A stretch of DNA of 37,453 nt from Defluviitaleaceae bacterium. GTDB lineage: Bacteria > Bacillota > Clostridia > Lachnospirales > UBA5962. The DNA lies in contig WRKF01000179.1 in NCBI GenBank assembly GCA_009778165.1, forward strand, positions 1 through 37,453. The letters run 5' to 3'. This document shows positions 1 through 8,210 of the stretch, piece after piece; position 1 is the stretch's first letter; the number at the start of each line of letters is the position of its first letter. Under the pieces are notes generated by a model that was given only the letters and a program-made list of their open reading frames with translations, made no database searches and was not told where the DNA came from. The position numbers and the translations under genes are program-made.

Positions 1-274
1 GATTGTCCGTTTCGGATTTGTACTCAAAGATGTTATTATTTCTGAATATCCGCCCTATGTTTTTGTCTATCTCAACATCTGCCGTCTTTTTGATTATGAG
101 AACGTCCATTTTGAGGGCTTCTTTGCTTAGTTGATGTTCATCTTCAAAGATTAGGACATCTTCATAATCATGTAGCTCTAATTGAAGGGCAGCGAAAAAT
201 GCGTCGTGCCAATATATTTTGTCTTGCTTGTTATTTTCTTTCTCTGTATCTTGTTGATTATTGTCTTTATCCAT
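1..274 (-). CDS. PD-(D/E)XK nuclease-like protein, N-terminal part
   Basis: Reverse-strand reading frame open for 91 codons from ATG at 274 down to the window edge, so the 3' end is missing. After a polar leader of about 18 residues it reads KIYWHDAFFAALQLELHDYE, then KEALKMDVLIIKK and IGRIFRNNNIFEYKSETD. The D in MDVLIIKK followed by EYK fits the D...ExK core of a PD-(D/E)XK fold, and the wording resembles a family of uncharacterised proteins common in Clostridia. A GAGGGC Shine-Dalgarno-like site lies just upstream and a good promoter further up (323-351). Function is unknown; nuclease activity is inferred only from the motif. It is on the opposite strand to a spurious small plus-strand frame. 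Confidence 0.7.
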   Translation of the reverse strand, partial: MDKDNNQQDTEKENNKQDKIYWHDAFFAALQLELHDYEDVLIFEDEHQLSKEALKMDVLIIKKTADVEIDKNIGRIFRNNNIFEYKSETDN

Positions 275-322
275 AATGCCCTCGCAAATTTTGATAGTGG
301 AATTTTTAGCCCCTCTATAATA

Positions 323-351
323 ATTATAAATTATTTTGTTCGAGTTTTCAA
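323..351 (-). promoter_or_regulatory. Promoter of the left-edge gene
   Basis: On the minus strand TTGAAA (351-346) and TATAAT (328-323) are separated by exactly 17 bases, a near-consensus sigma-A promoter. It points at the ATG at 274 and would give a leader of roughly 45 bases. Seen directly; activity inferred. Confidence 0.6.
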
Positions 352-375
352 GATGGAATTTTTCCGACACAAATA

Positions 376-396
376 AGGGCTAACGCTTGTAGCCCT
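376..396. other. Small inverted repeat (AGGGCT/AGCCCT)
   Basis: AGGGCT at 376-381 is repeated in inverse at 391-396 with a 9-base loop. The sequence after it on the plus strand is only moderately T-rich, so it is at best a weak terminator. Nothing else is recognised in the 200 bases between the two minus-strand genes here. Confidence 0.3.
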
Positions 397-479
397 CAAT
401 CATTTTCGTTTCAGCCTGTTTATTGTAGCGTTCAAAATCTAGGTTAACACAACCTGTTTAATTTTTGCGAACGGATAAG

Positions 480-917
480 TTAATGCTTATTTAGCGTATT
501 TGCCTGTTTACCTTTCCTGGTTTTCAAAATGAAGTCGGTGGCGATACAAATAGCCGCTATGATGGGATAAACAATCAAAACAGAGCGAACCATATAAAAC
601 ATGGCGTTGGGATGTTGTTCTACAAAAAAACCAATTATCCATGTATACAGAGCCACAAAAAATAGGGCAAGTAAAAAATGTATACCCGTCAAAATAGCGA
701 AATGCTGTTTTTTGAAATATCTAAATATCAACAAACTTCCGGATACAAATGTGCATAAGATAAGGCGTGAACCTAAATGTACATAAGTTGTGCCAACATC
801 CCCAACCGTAATAACTGTCAAAACCAAATCAAACAGTGTTGATATTGTGAATATAATGCAGATAAGTATTAGCGTGTTCGTGTTCAGCAATCGCCGTATA
901 AATGGACTTTCTAACAT
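480..917 (-). CDS. Small four-helix membrane protein, unknown function
   Basis: 145 residues with about four hydrophobic stretches (roughly 14-36, 47-63, 70-95 and 105-128), short charged ends (KTRKGK near the C-terminus), and no signal peptidase site. This is the shape of small DUF-type integral membrane proteins of Firmicutes; I cannot assign a family with confidence. The ATG at 917 is preceded by AGAGG at a suitable distance. It is separated from the upstream deacetylase gene by about 110 bases that include a strong hairpin (946-973), so it may be transcribed on its own or by read-through. No catalytic motif is visible. Confidence 0.65.
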   Translation of the reverse strand: MLESPFIRRLLNTNTLILICIIFTISTLFDLVLTVITVGDVGTTYVHLGSRLILCTFVSGSLLIFRYFKKQHFAILTGIHFLLALFFVALYTWIIGFFVEQHPNAMFYMVRSVLIVYPIIAAICIATDFILKTRKGKQANTLNKH

Positions 918-945
918 GCAATTTACCTCTAATATAAATTAACTC

Positions 946-973
946 GCCACCACCATAAGAACATGGTAGTGGC
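946..973 (-). terminator. Hairpin between the deacetylase and the membrane-protein gene
   Basis: GCCACCACCAT (946-956) pairs with ATGGTAGTGGC (963-973), ten pairs with one mismatch around a 6-base loop. Read on the minus strand it lies after the deacetylase stop codon. The bases that follow are A/T-rich but not a clean U tract, so it could be a terminator or only a processing hairpin. Confidence 0.45.
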
Positions 974-1028
974 TGCCGTGTACCTTAACTTTCGGGTTGT
1001 TTAGGACACAACCAATAATTTAATTCAA

Positions 1029-1742
1029 CTAATCTCTACGCCTGTAAACCTGACCCGGTCTTGTTTCCTCCAATAACTGTTCCACGGTAACAAGGTCAAA
1101 TCCCTTTTCTATTAAAGAAGGCACGAGTTTTGCCACTGCTTTATATGTACTTTCGTGTATATCGTGCAGAAGTATTATATCACCACAACGTACATTTTCC
1201 ATAACGTAATCGTATATCTGCTGGCTATTGCGAAGCTCCCAATCTCTGGGATCCAATGACCAAAGTATCATGGAATACCCTAATTCTTCCATTATGACTT
1301 GCTCTCTTGTTCCAAATATGCCAAACGGAGGACGCATGGTTGCGGGGAACTTATCCGTTAACTGTTCGATCAAATCAGCAGTACGCCGCATAGTTTCAAA
1401 TACTCCTGACGGAGTGAGCTTTGGCAAATTCTCATGGAACCACGTATGATTTCCTATTTCGTGGCCATGTTCCACTGTGCGCAAAAATGTGTCGGGCGAC
1501 TTTTGAACAGCATGACCTAACACAAAAAATGTGGCTTTCACATTATGTTCATAAAGCACATCCAGGATTGCGTCCGTGTAACGACCAGGGCCGTCATCAA
1601 AAGTGAGTGCTATTGTCCCTATTATCTCTCTAGTTTCTACCATAGCTTGATATTCATCTCCTATCATTTGGTTTACTTGATTGGCTATCATAGTTTGTGT
1701 AGATAAAACCATAAAAGTTATGAAAAAAATTATCGTATTCAT
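1029..1742 (-). CDS. Polysaccharide deacetylase (CE4, NodB-like), secreted or anchored
   Basis: Metal-dependent de-N-acetylase of carbohydrate esterase family 4, acting outside the cell on peptidoglycan or another N-acetylated glycan. Visible motifs in order: TFDDGPG (motif 1, catalytic/metal Asp), HGHEIGNHTW (metal His pair), RPPFG (motif 3), WSLDPRDW (motif 4) and LLHDIH (motif 5). Residues 1-20 form a signal peptide or membrane anchor (MNTIIFFITFMVLSTQ). I place the start at ATG 1742, two bases past the proS stop, because the longer frame would begin with TTG at 1760 inside proS, while AAAGG sits nine bases before ATG 1742. Length about 237 residues, normal for the single-domain form. Likely co-transcribed with proS; the functional link is unclear. 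Confidence 0.88.
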   Translation of the reverse strand: MNTIIFFITFMVLSTQTMIANQVNQMIGDEYQAMVETREIIGTIALTFDDGPGRYTDAILDVLYEHNVKATFFVLGHAVQKSPDTFLRTVEHGHEIGNHTWFHENLPKLTPSGVFETMRRTADLIEQLTDKFPATMRPPFGIFGTREQVIMEELGYSMILWSLDPRDWELRNSQQIYDYVMENVRCGDIILLHDIHESTYKAVAKLVPSLIEKGFDLVTVEQLLEETRPGQVYRRRD

Positions 1743-1743
1743 T

Positions 1744-3174
1744 TTAGTATGCCTTTGCAAAATATACCATATGTTTGGCTTTTTCCCCGCAATAAAGGCA
1801 GGTGTTGCCCAAAGTTTCTTGCTCGTCCGGTATACAGCGAATGGTTGCAGATGTTTGTTCCTTTATTTTTTCCTCACATACATTGTTACCGCACCACATA
1901 GATTTTATAAAGCCGGGGGTGGTGTTCAGCGTGGTTTCAAAATCTTTCATGTTGTCTACCACATAGGTTTTTTCTTTTAAACGGTTTTGTGCTTTTTTGT
2001 ACAAGTCATTTTGTATGATTGTCAGCAAATTTTCGATTTCTTTCGTTAAATCATCCAACGGTACAAAAACCTTCTCTCCTGTATCCCTGCGTACGAGTAC
2101 AGCTTGTCCCTTCGCAATATCTTTCGGCCCAAGCTCCAACCGTATGGGAACACCTTTCATTTCATATTCGCTAAACTTCCAACCGGGGCTTTTATCGGTT
2201 ATATCCAACTTAGTGCGAAAATGGGGTGCCAATTCATTTTTTAGCTGCTCTGCCCGCTCTGTTACCCCTTTCTCTTTTTGGGCAATAGGCACTATAATAA
2301 CCTGAATCGGGGCAACTTTTGGAGGAAGCACGAGACCGTTGTTGTCCCCATGCACCATAATAAGCGCACCTATCATACGTGAGCTTACCCCCCAAGATGT
2401 TTGGTAAGGGTGTACCAAGTTGTTGTCTTTGTCAGAAAAAGTTATGTTAAAAGCTCTGGCAAAACCGTCTCCCAGGTTGTGGCTAGTGCCAGATTGCAGT
2501 GCCTTACCATCGTGCATTAGGCTTTCTATTGTAAAAGTAGTTACTGCTCCGGCGAACTTTTCCTTTTCGCTTTTTTTTCCTTTTATAACCGGTATAGCCA
2601 AATTATCCTCAAAATGTTTTGCGTATATGTTAAACATGGTTATGGCTTGCTCTTGTGCCTCTTGATTGGTTGTGTGTACCGTGTGACCCTCTTGCCACAA
2701 AAACTCACTTGTGCGAAGGAAAGGGCGGGTTGTTTTTTCCCATCTTACAACGCTGCACCATTGGTTATAACGCAGGGGCAAATCCCTGTAGGATTGTATT
2801 ATGTCGGCAAAGTGGTTGCAAAAGAGTATTTCCGATGTTGGGCGTATACACAAAGGATCCGCTAACTCCTCGCCGCCGGCTTGAGTAACTAAAGCTACCT
2901 CCGGAGAAAAACCTTCAACATGAGCTTTTTCTTTTTCCATCATGCTAAGAGGTACAAACATCGGCAAATACACATTTTCTACCTCTTCGGCTTTAAACAT
3001 GTTGTCCAGTTGATTTTGTATAAGTTCCCAAATCCTGAAACCATAAGGGCGAAATATTACACAGCCCTTTATCGGTGCGTATTCTATCAGCTCCGCTTTT
3101 TTAACCACATCGGTATACCATTGCGGAAAATCTATATTCATATCGGTAATTGCGTCTATTTTCTTTTTCGACAT
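1744..3174 (-). CDS. proS: Prolyl-tRNA synthetase, archaeal/eukaryal type (no editing insertion)
   Basis: Class IIa aminoacyl-tRNA synthetase charging tRNA-Pro. At 476 residues it is the short form: no 180-residue INS editing domain between motifs 2 and 3, and a C-terminal zinc-binding domain with cysteines in CGNNVCEEK and CLYCGEK, ending in tyrosine as usual for this class. Class II landmarks include FRPYGFRIWE, LCIRPTSE, WCSVVRWE and FLRTSEFLWQEGHTVH. The ATG at 3174 has AAAAGGAG upstream. This type is found in archaea, eukaryotes, Mycoplasma and many Clostridia, so it supports the taxonomic guess. The deacetylase follows two bases after the stop. Confidence 0.96.
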   Translation of the reverse strand: MSKKKIDAITDMNIDFPQWYTDVVKKAELIEYAPIKGCVIFRPYGFRIWELIQNQLDNMFKAEEVENVYLPMFVPLSMMEKEKAHVEGFSPEVALVTQAGGEELADPLCIRPTSEILFCNHFADIIQSYRDLPLRYNQWCSVVRWEKTTRPFLRTSEFLWQEGHTVHTTNQEAQEQAITMFNIYAKHFEDNLAIPVIKGKKSEKEKFAGAVTTFTIESLMHDGKALQSGTSHNLGDGFARAFNITFSDKDNNLVHPYQTSWGVSSRMIGALIMVHGDNNGLVLPPKVAPIQVIIVPIAQKEKGVTERAEQLKNELAPHFRTKLDITDKSPGWKFSEYEMKGVPIRLELGPKDIAKGQAVLVRRDTGEKVFVPLDDLTKEIENLLTIIQNDLYKKAQNRLKEKTYVVDNMKDFETTLNTTPGFIKSMWCGNNVCEEKIKEQTSATIRCIPDEQETLGNTCLYCGEKAKHMVYFAKAY

Positions 3175-3306
3175 TTTTGTGACTCCTTTTAAATGGCGTT
3201 TACTATACTATATTATATTTTACTGGATTTTTTCAAAAATGTCTATAGACAATTTCCCATTGTTTTTTTGAATTTTTAAGATTGAAATAATTTTTTTAAA
3301 AAACAC

Positions 3307-3337
3307 TTGACTTTGGGGTTACTCCAACATTTATAAT
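3307..3337 (+). promoter_or_regulatory. MerR-type promoter/operator (19-bp spacer), copy A
   Basis: TTGACT (3307-3312) and TATAAT (3332-3337) are 19 bases apart, the over-long spacer typical of promoters that MerR-family activators untwist. The spacer holds a dyad, TTGGGGT/ACTCCAA (3313-3327). It drives the MerR-receiver fusion gene, suggesting autoregulation. A nearly identical copy lies at 36731-36761. Confidence 0.85.
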
Positions 3338-3351
3338 AATAACAATCTGGG

Positions 3352-3369
3352 GTGTGGGCAGAACCACAC
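3352..3369 (+). other. Leader hairpin shared with the second MerR-type promoter
   Basis: GTGTGG and CCACAC form a six-pair stem with a six-base loop, about 15 bases after the -10 box and so near the 5' end of the mRNA. The same element is at 36776-36793 with one loop change. It could stabilise the transcript 5' end or be a second protein-binding dyad. Confidence 0.55.
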
Positions 3370-3399
3370 AATTCCATTTTTTAAGGAGGTAGATAGTTA

Positions 3400-4251
3400 A
3401 TGAGGGAAGATTTGGTTTCGATAGGGGCTTTATCGAAAATGGTCAGGTTAAGTACCGATACTTTGCGTTACTATGACGAGATAGACCTATTAAAGCCTAT
3501 GCATATCTCGCAAGAAACGGGCTATAGGTACTATGTACCTGAGCAAGCAGCTACTATTTTGCGTATTTTGGAACTGAAAGAGTTTGGGTTCTCGCTGAAA
3601 GAGATAAAAGACGCTTTAAAAAAAGACGATACCCAACTAAAAGAAATGTATCAGCTAAAATTAGCTGAAATTGTGCAGCAAAACTTAAATAACCAAAAAA
3701 TTATAGAAAATTTATCGTACAAAGTGCAGGAGGAAAAAAAGATGAACAAAAAAGTGTTAATAGTAGACGACGCAAGTTTTATGCGTTCGATTGTAAAGGA
3801 AATTTTAGGCCACAGAGGCTTTGATGTGGTGGAGGCGAAAAATGGTGCAGAAGGTTTGCGTTTGTACAAGGAAGAAAAACCCGGTGCAGTCATTTTAAAC
3901 GTTGTAATGCCCACCATGGATGGCATTGAAATGTTAAAAGAGCTTGAAGGGGATGCAAACGTTATTATGCTGACTGCTATGGCACAGACGGCTACAGTGG
4001 CAGAGGCACTAAAAAATGGCGTACGGGATTTTATAGCTAAACCTTTTCGGAGTGAGCGGCTTATAGAAGCGTTGAACAAATCCTTCACAACCACAGCGGT
4101 GTATAACCAAAAACAGTTAGAAAAATTGTACAACTATGGTAAGCAAAATATCGACACGCTTTCACAAGAAGAAATCGACAACATGATACAAGCCGTTCGT
4201 AATCTCGATGACGACTGCGACATTATCACATTAATAAACACAGTGGTTTAG
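3400..4251 (+). CDS. MerR-type DNA-binding domain fused to a CheY-like pseudo-receiver
   Basis: 283 residues. Residues 6-75 are a MerR winged helix-turn-helix (SIGALSKMVRLSTDTLRYYDEIDLL, GYRYY, ILELKEFGFSLKEIK), followed by a helical linker to about 112. Residues 117-228 are a receiver domain like the chemotaxis CheY of Firmicutes: VLIVDD (acid pair D123/D124), LTAMAQ (T192) and FIAKPF (K214). The phosphoacceptor position is N167 (VILNVVMPTMDG) where Asp is expected; the codon is AAC. The last 50 residues are acidic and unassigned. MerR proteins normally carry a ligand-binding or dimer coiled coil here, so the architecture is unusual. SD AAGGAGG precedes ATG 3400. A second start at 3742 lies inside the frame. 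Its own promoter has a MerR operator. Confidence 0.9.
   Translation: MREDLVSIGALSKMVRLSTDTLRYYDEIDLLKPMHISQETGYRYYVPEQAATILRILELKEFGFSLKEIKDALKKDDTQLKEMYQLKLAEIVQQNLNNQKIIENLSYKVQEEKKMNKKVLIVDDASFMRSIVKEILGHRGFDVVEAKNGAEGLRLYKEEKPGAVILNVVMPTMDGIEMLKELEGDANVIMLTAMAQTATVAEALKNGVRDFIAKPFRSERLIEALNKSFTTTAVYNQKQLEKLYNYGKQNIDTLSQEEIDNMIQAVRNLDDDCDIITLINTVV
3728..3744 (+). promoter_or_regulatory. Internal ribosome-binding site and ATG for the receiver domain alone
   Basis: AGGAGG (3728-3733) is followed eight bases later by ATG (3742-3744), in frame with the fusion gene at Met115. The arrangement is as good as any authentic start in the window and would give a free 170-residue receiver (3742-4251) starting MNKKVLIVDDASF, the usual N-terminus of a CheY protein. 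Seen directly; use in vivo is inferred. Confidence 0.6.
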
Positions 4252-4441
4252 GATGTGTTCCCACTAATACGCATGAAGAGAATAGTGAAGCGCTGAGCCC
4301 TAGACGCATAGGCGAGTAGCAACCACAGATTGCGACCAGCCCCCAAAATTACGGCAAATTTAGATGCTTAACAATTTTGGGGGTCGAGGGGGCTAGCCCC
4401 CTCGCGGGGTTTGGGGCAAGCGCCCCACGGTTTTTATTTTT
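4252..4441 (+). other. Highly structured intergenic element, ending in an intrinsic terminator
   Basis: Five consecutive inverted repeats follow the fusion gene: CCTA/TAGG near 4300, GCAA/TTGC near 4320-4332, CCCCCAAAATT (4340-4350) with AATTTTGGGGG (4373-4383), a perfect 20-base palindrome at 4385-4404 (CGAGGGGGCT and its complement), and GGGGC/GCCCC (4413-4426) followed by a T tract (4431-4441). The GC-rich stretch contrasts with the surrounding AT-rich DNA. It probably ends transcription of the upstream gene and perhaps, from the other side, of the 4434-4895 gene. Its complexity suggests a dispersed repeat or a structured RNA rather than a plain terminator. Confidence 0.6.
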
Positions 4442-4895
4442 TAACATCGGATTTCCACTGGGAAATAAGCTGATTCAAACTTTTTTCTAAAGCTGGGTTG
4501 CTGGGCCTATCGTCTTCATCACTCCGCAATGAGTATACTCTATCATCGAGCTGTTTTTCGATTTTGCGAGTTTCGCCCAAAACCTGCCGCAGATGATTCA
4601 AAAACTTTGATCCTATCTCATTTTCGACCAAAATAAGTAACGGATCGTTAAGCCTCACTTGATCTTTGGCAATTCGCCTTTTAAAAAGAGCTTTCTGTAA
4701 CCTGGTTGCAATCTTCGCACGCTCTTTAAAGGTAGGTGCTTTACCCTTACCATAAATACTTACCCCCTCAAGTTCGTGGTATAGGTCAGTTTGCTCTTTT
4801 TCTGACAATTTTAATTTCTCGTGATAATACCCAACATCTTTTTTGCAACTTTCCAGTATGTAAATGATGAGTTCAATTTTTTCTGATATCTTCAA
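4434..4895 (-). CDS. Unknown helical protein
   Basis: 153 residues, rich in Lys, Glu and Leu, predicted to be mostly helical (long amphipathic stretches at about 1-45 and 90-145); no signal peptide or membrane segment. I do not recognise a family. The start is TTG at 4895 with AGGAGG about ten bases upstream; no in-frame ATG competes. It follows pflA on the same strand by about 40 bases and could be in the pflBA transcript. The stop codon lies inside the T tract of the structured element downstream. Confidence 0.6.
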   Translation of the reverse strand: MKISEKIELIIYILESCKKDVGYYHEKLKLSEKEQTDLYHELEGVSIYGKGKAPTFKERAKIATRLQKALFKRRIAKDQVRLNDPLLILVENEIGSKFLNHLRQVLGETRKIEKQLDDRVYSLRSDEDDRPSNPALEKSLNQLISQWKSDVKK

Positions 4896-4932
4896 AAAGC
4901 TAACACCTCCTAATATTTATATTTGTATACCG

Positions 4933-5673
4933 CTATATCACATCTAATCCGTAGCTACGAAATAAATTCCTCAAATTTTCGGTTTCTTCTTTTGTTGGTT
5001 CTTTCGTATCTTGTAGCTTATAATCCAACCCCATATCTGCCCATTTATATGCACCAAGCTGATGAAAGGGCAAAACACTAAACTTATCTACATTTTTTAG
5101 ATTGCACACATATTGTGCAAGATCGTGCATTTCTTTTGTTATGTTGGTATGACCGGGAACTTGCACAAAACGTATCCAAACAGGTATGTTGTTATCATTT
5201 AAATATTGTGCAAAAGCTAGTGTATTATCTATCTTTATCCCAGCCAAATCCAAAAAGCGTGCCGGATTTATGGTTTTTATGTCTAAAAGTACCAAATCTG
5301 TATAAGATAATATTTCCGCAACATGCTCGTCTATTTTGTAGCAACCGCTGGTGTCGAGTGCTGTGTGTATTCCCTGGGTTTGACATGCCTTAAACACTTC
5401 TTTGCAAAATGCTTTTTGCATGAGAGGCTCCCCACCGGTTAATGTCATTCCGCCCCCCGAAAATTTAAAATATGACTTGTACTTCACAATATCTCGCACT
5501 ATTTCCTCTACAGAAATTTCAGTAGCAGTTTTGCTATCGGTTGGCCAAGTGTCCGGGTTATGGCAATATATACACCGCAGAGGGCAACCCTGCAAAAAAA
5601 CGGCATAGCGAATCCCCGGTCCGTCTACCGTTCCGCATGTTTCTATGGAATGAACCTTTCCAATTACCATCAT
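4933..5673 (-). CDS. pflA: Pyruvate formate-lyase activating enzyme
   Basis: Radical SAM enzyme that abstracts hydrogen from the C-terminal glycine of pyruvate formate-lyase, activating it anaerobically. The CX3CX2C cluster site is in GCPLRCIYCHNPDTW, after SIETCGTVDGPGIRYAVF; GGGMTLTGGEPL is the SAM-contacting GGE region. I choose ATG 5673 (or the adjacent ATG 5670) because AGGG at the pflB stop codon lies just upstream; the longer frame to 5715 would overlap pflB by 35 bases with no added conserved sequence. Length about 247 residues, normal. Encoded directly behind pflB, the usual order. Confidence 0.95.
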   Translation of the reverse strand: MMVIGKVHSIETCGTVDGPGIRYAVFLQGCPLRCIYCHNPDTWPTDSKTATEISVEEIVRDIVKYKSYFKFSGGGMTLTGGEPLMQKAFCKEVFKACQTQGIHTALDTSGCYKIDEHVAEILSYTDLVLLDIKTINPARFLDLAGIKIDNTLAFAQYLNDNNIPVWIRFVQVPGHTNITKEMHDLAQYVCNLKNVDKFSVLPFHQLGAYKWADMGLDYKLQDTKEPTKEETENLRNLFRSYGLDVI

Positions 5674-5680
5674 CAAAACC

Positions 5681-7909
5681 CTAAACCCTTTCGTGTATAG
5701 TGCGGTGTATAACATCTAGCTGCTGTTCTCTTGTTAATTTAACAAAGTTTACTGCGTAGCCGCTAACCCGTATTGTTAACTGTGGATACAAATGTGGATT
5801 TTCCATGGCATCTAACAATGTTTCTTTGTCAAACACATTTACATTCATATGATGACCCATATCAGAAAAATAGGCATCTAATATGGCGACCAAATGATTT
5901 AATCTTCTGTCTGCTGTCTTTCCCAAAGCACTTGGAATTATGGAAAATGTAAGGGATATTCCATCTTGTGCATGTGTATAGGGAAGAGATGAAACTGAAG
6001 CCAATGAAGCAATGGCACCTTTTGTATCACGCCCATTCATTGGATTTGCTCCCGGTGCAAATGGCTCCCCTGCTTTGCGCCCACACGGCGTAGCTCCTGT
6101 TTTCTTACCATAAACAACATTGCTTGTTATTGTAAGAACGCTCAGTGTGATTTTTGCGTTGCGGTATGTTTTGTGTTGCTTTAACTTATTCATAAAATCT
6201 TTAACAATGTTGGATGCAATTTCGTTTATTTCCGGATCATTGTTGCCAAAAGCAGGATATTCCCCTTCCACATTGTAATCTACAGCAATACCTTTTTCAT
6301 TTCGTATAACTTTTACCTTTGCATATTTTATTGCGGAGAGTGAGTCTACAACGATGCTAAGACCGGCTATGCCCGTGGCTTGAGTACGCAATATATCTCT
6401 GTCGTGCAACGCCATTTGTAAGCTCTCATAATTATACTTATCGTGCATATAATGGATTATGTTTAACGTTTTTATGTACAAATCCGCCAACCAATCTGTA
6501 ATTTGGTTGTAGCGTTCAAGAACTTCATCGTAGTCTAAATATTCGCTGGTTATCGGTGCAAAAGCAGGTGTTATTTGCTCACCTGTCATTTCATCTACCC
6601 CGCCGTTAATTGCATATAACAGTGCTTTTACCAAATTTACTCTAGCACCAAAATACTGCATTTGCTTACCAATAGATGTAGCTGAAACACAACATGCAAT
6701 ACCGTAATCATCTCCCCACACAGGACGCATTAAATCGTCGTTTTCGTATTGTATAGAGCTTGTGTCTATAGAGGCTTTTGCACAGTAATCTTTAAAACCC
6801 CTCGGCAAATTTACACTCCACAGCACAGTAAGGTTTGGCTCCGGTGCAGAACCAAGGTTGTACAATGTGTGCAAAATGCGGAAACTGTTTTTTGTAACAA
6901 ACGTTTGCCCGCCGGTGCTTTGCCCCCCTATTGCTTCCGTTACCCATGTCGGGTCGCCGGAAAACAAGCTGTTATATTCGGGGGTACGCAAAAACCTAAC
7001 CATACGCAGCTTCATAACAAAATGGTCAATAAACTCTTGAGCCTTTTCTTCCGTTATTATTCCACTTAATAAATCACGCTCTATATAAATGTCCAAAAAT
7101 GTAGTTACCCGCCCAAGGCTCATGGCTGCGCCATCCTGCTGCTTTATTGCACCCAAAAAGGCAAAATATGTCCATTGTATAGCTTCCTGTGCGTTTGCGG
7201 CAGGAACACTAATATCAAAGCCGTACGCTTTAGCCATTCCCGTAAGTTCTTTAAGAGCGGTCATTTGTTCGCTCAATTCTTCACGCAAACGGATAGTTTC
7301 CTCGCTTATCTCTTTTACTAGATGCGTTTTTTCTCGCAACTTTTCTTTTAACAAAAAATCTGTTCCGTAAAGTGCAACTCGACGATAATCGCCAATTATG
7401 CGTCCCCTTCCGTATGCATCGGGCAATCCCGTAATTATACCGCTTTTGCGAGCTTTTATCATTTCATCTGTATAAACATCAAAAACTCCTTGGTTGTGGG
7501 TTTTGCGAAACTCGCTAAAGACTCGGGCGGTACCCGGATCTAGTGTGTAACCATATGCAGCAAGTGCATTTGCAACTACCCTGTATCCACCAAACGGCAA
7601 AATAGCCCGTTTCAAAGGAGCATCTGTTTGAAAACCAACGATTGTTTCTAAATCTTTGTCTATATATCCGGGGCCATATGCCTGTATAGATGAAGGTGTG
7701 CTTGTTTCTGCGTCCAAAATGCCTTTTTTGTACTCTTGGTCTATAAGTTTTTTTGCTTTTTCCCAAAGTTTTACGGTTGCAGATGACGGAGCTGCAAGAA
7801 AACTTTCGTCGCCAAGATAAGGTGTGTAATTTTTTATAATAAAATCTCTTACATTTACTTCTGTTTGCCATGGACCAGGGTTAAAATTTTGCCACTGAGG
7901 TCTTTCCAT
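5681..7909 (-). CDS. pflB: Formate C-acetyltransferase (pyruvate formate-lyase)
   Basis: Glycyl-radical enzyme converting pyruvate and CoA to acetyl-CoA and formate in anaerobic fermentation; cytoplasmic. 742 residues, the usual size. The adjacent catalytic cysteines are in [11 protein letters not shown] at about residue 405, and the radical glycine is in [12 protein letters not shown] at about residue 717. SD AAGGAGAG precedes ATG 7909. Upstream are a strong promoter (8074-8103) and a roughly 160-base leader that contains a MITE-like repeat (7934-8045). pflA follows eight bases after the stop. Confidence 0.97.
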   Translation of the reverse strand: MERPQWQNFNPGPWQTEVNVRDFIIKNYTPYLGDESFLAAPSSATVKLWEKAKKLIDQEYKKGILDAETSTPSSIQAYGPGYIDKDLETIVGFQTDAPLKRAILPFGGYRVVANALAAYGYTLDPGTARVFSEFRKTHNQGVFDVYTDEMIKARKSGIITGLPDAYGRGRIIGDYRRVALYGTDFLLKEKLREKTHLVKEISEETIRLREELSEQMTALKELTGMAKAYGFDISVPAANAQEAIQWTYFAFLGAIKQQDGAAMSLGRVTTFLDIYIERDLLSGIITEEKAQEFIDHFVMKLRMVRFLRTPEYNSLFSGDPTWVTEAIGGQSTGGQTFVTKNSFRILHTLYNLGSAPEPNLTVLWSVNLPRGFKDYCAKASIDTSSIQYENDDLMRPVWGDDYGIACCVSATSIGKQMQYFGARVNLVKALLYAINGGVDEMTGEQITPAFAPITSEYLDYDEVLERYNQITDWLADLYIKTLNIIHYMHDKYNYESLQMALHDRDILRTQATGIAGLSIVVDSLSAIKYAKVKVIRNEKGIAVDYNVEGEYPAFGNNDPEINEIASNIVKDFMNKLKQHKTYRNAKITLSVLTITSNVVYGKKTGATPCGRKAGEPFAPGANPMNGRDTKGAIASLASVSSLPYTHAQDGISLTFSIIPSALGKTADRRLNHLVAILDAYFSDMGHHMNVNVFDKETLLDAMENPHLYPQLTIRVSGYAVNFVKLTREQQLDVIHRTIHERV

Positions 7910-7933
7910 TATAAAACTCTCCTTTTTGGTACA

Positions 7934-8045
7934 TATAGCTATTCCGCTTAGTACAGTCTTTTTTGAATATTACTAAACGGAATTGCCTCCTTGATTCAGC
8001 AGTTCCAAAAAATTCATAATTACAATTAAATACGGAACTGCCATA
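7934..8045. repeat. 112-bp MITE-like repeat, copy 1, in the pflB leader
   Basis: Begins TATAGCTATTCCG and ends CGGAACTGCCATA, near-complementary terminal inverted repeats. Inside are ATTCCGCTTAGTA with TACTAAACGGAAT, and GCAGTTCC with GGAACTGC, two potential hairpins. The copy at 26002-26113 has the same length and, by hand alignment, about 100 of 112 identical positions. No coding capacity, so if mobile it would depend on a transposase elsewhere. Confidence 0.75.
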
Positions 8046-8073
8046 ACTTAATTTTTAAATTTCTGTACCTTTT

Positions 8074-8103
8074 ATTATAATTTGTATATGATAACCGTGT
8101 CAA
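8074..8103 (-). promoter_or_regulatory. pflBA promoter
   Basis: Minus-strand TTGACA (8103-8098) and TATAAT (8079-8074) with an 18-base spacer. A transcript starting near 8067 would carry the whole repeat at 7934-8045 in its 5' leader before the pflB start. No other gene lies in 7910-8360. Confidence 0.65.
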
Positions 8104-8210
8104 ATTTTTTTTCTTAAAAAGTTTGAAATGCTTTGGAAAAAGCAAAAAAGCCAAATTGTTATGTGCTTTAGATTTTGTGGTTGCTTTTATAATAATTTTA
8201 TGCTACTATG

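Noticed and set aside
182-376. Plus-strand frame of 64 codons with a hydrophobic stretch
   Set aside because: It overlaps the better-supported minus-strand gene (1-274) and its promoter, has no Shine-Dalgarno site, and its hydrophobicity is what the complement of an AT-rich coding strand produces.
3651-4133. Long antisense frame (160 codons) within the fusion gene
   Set aside because: No ribosome-binding site and fully inside a well-supported gene; shadow of its codon use.
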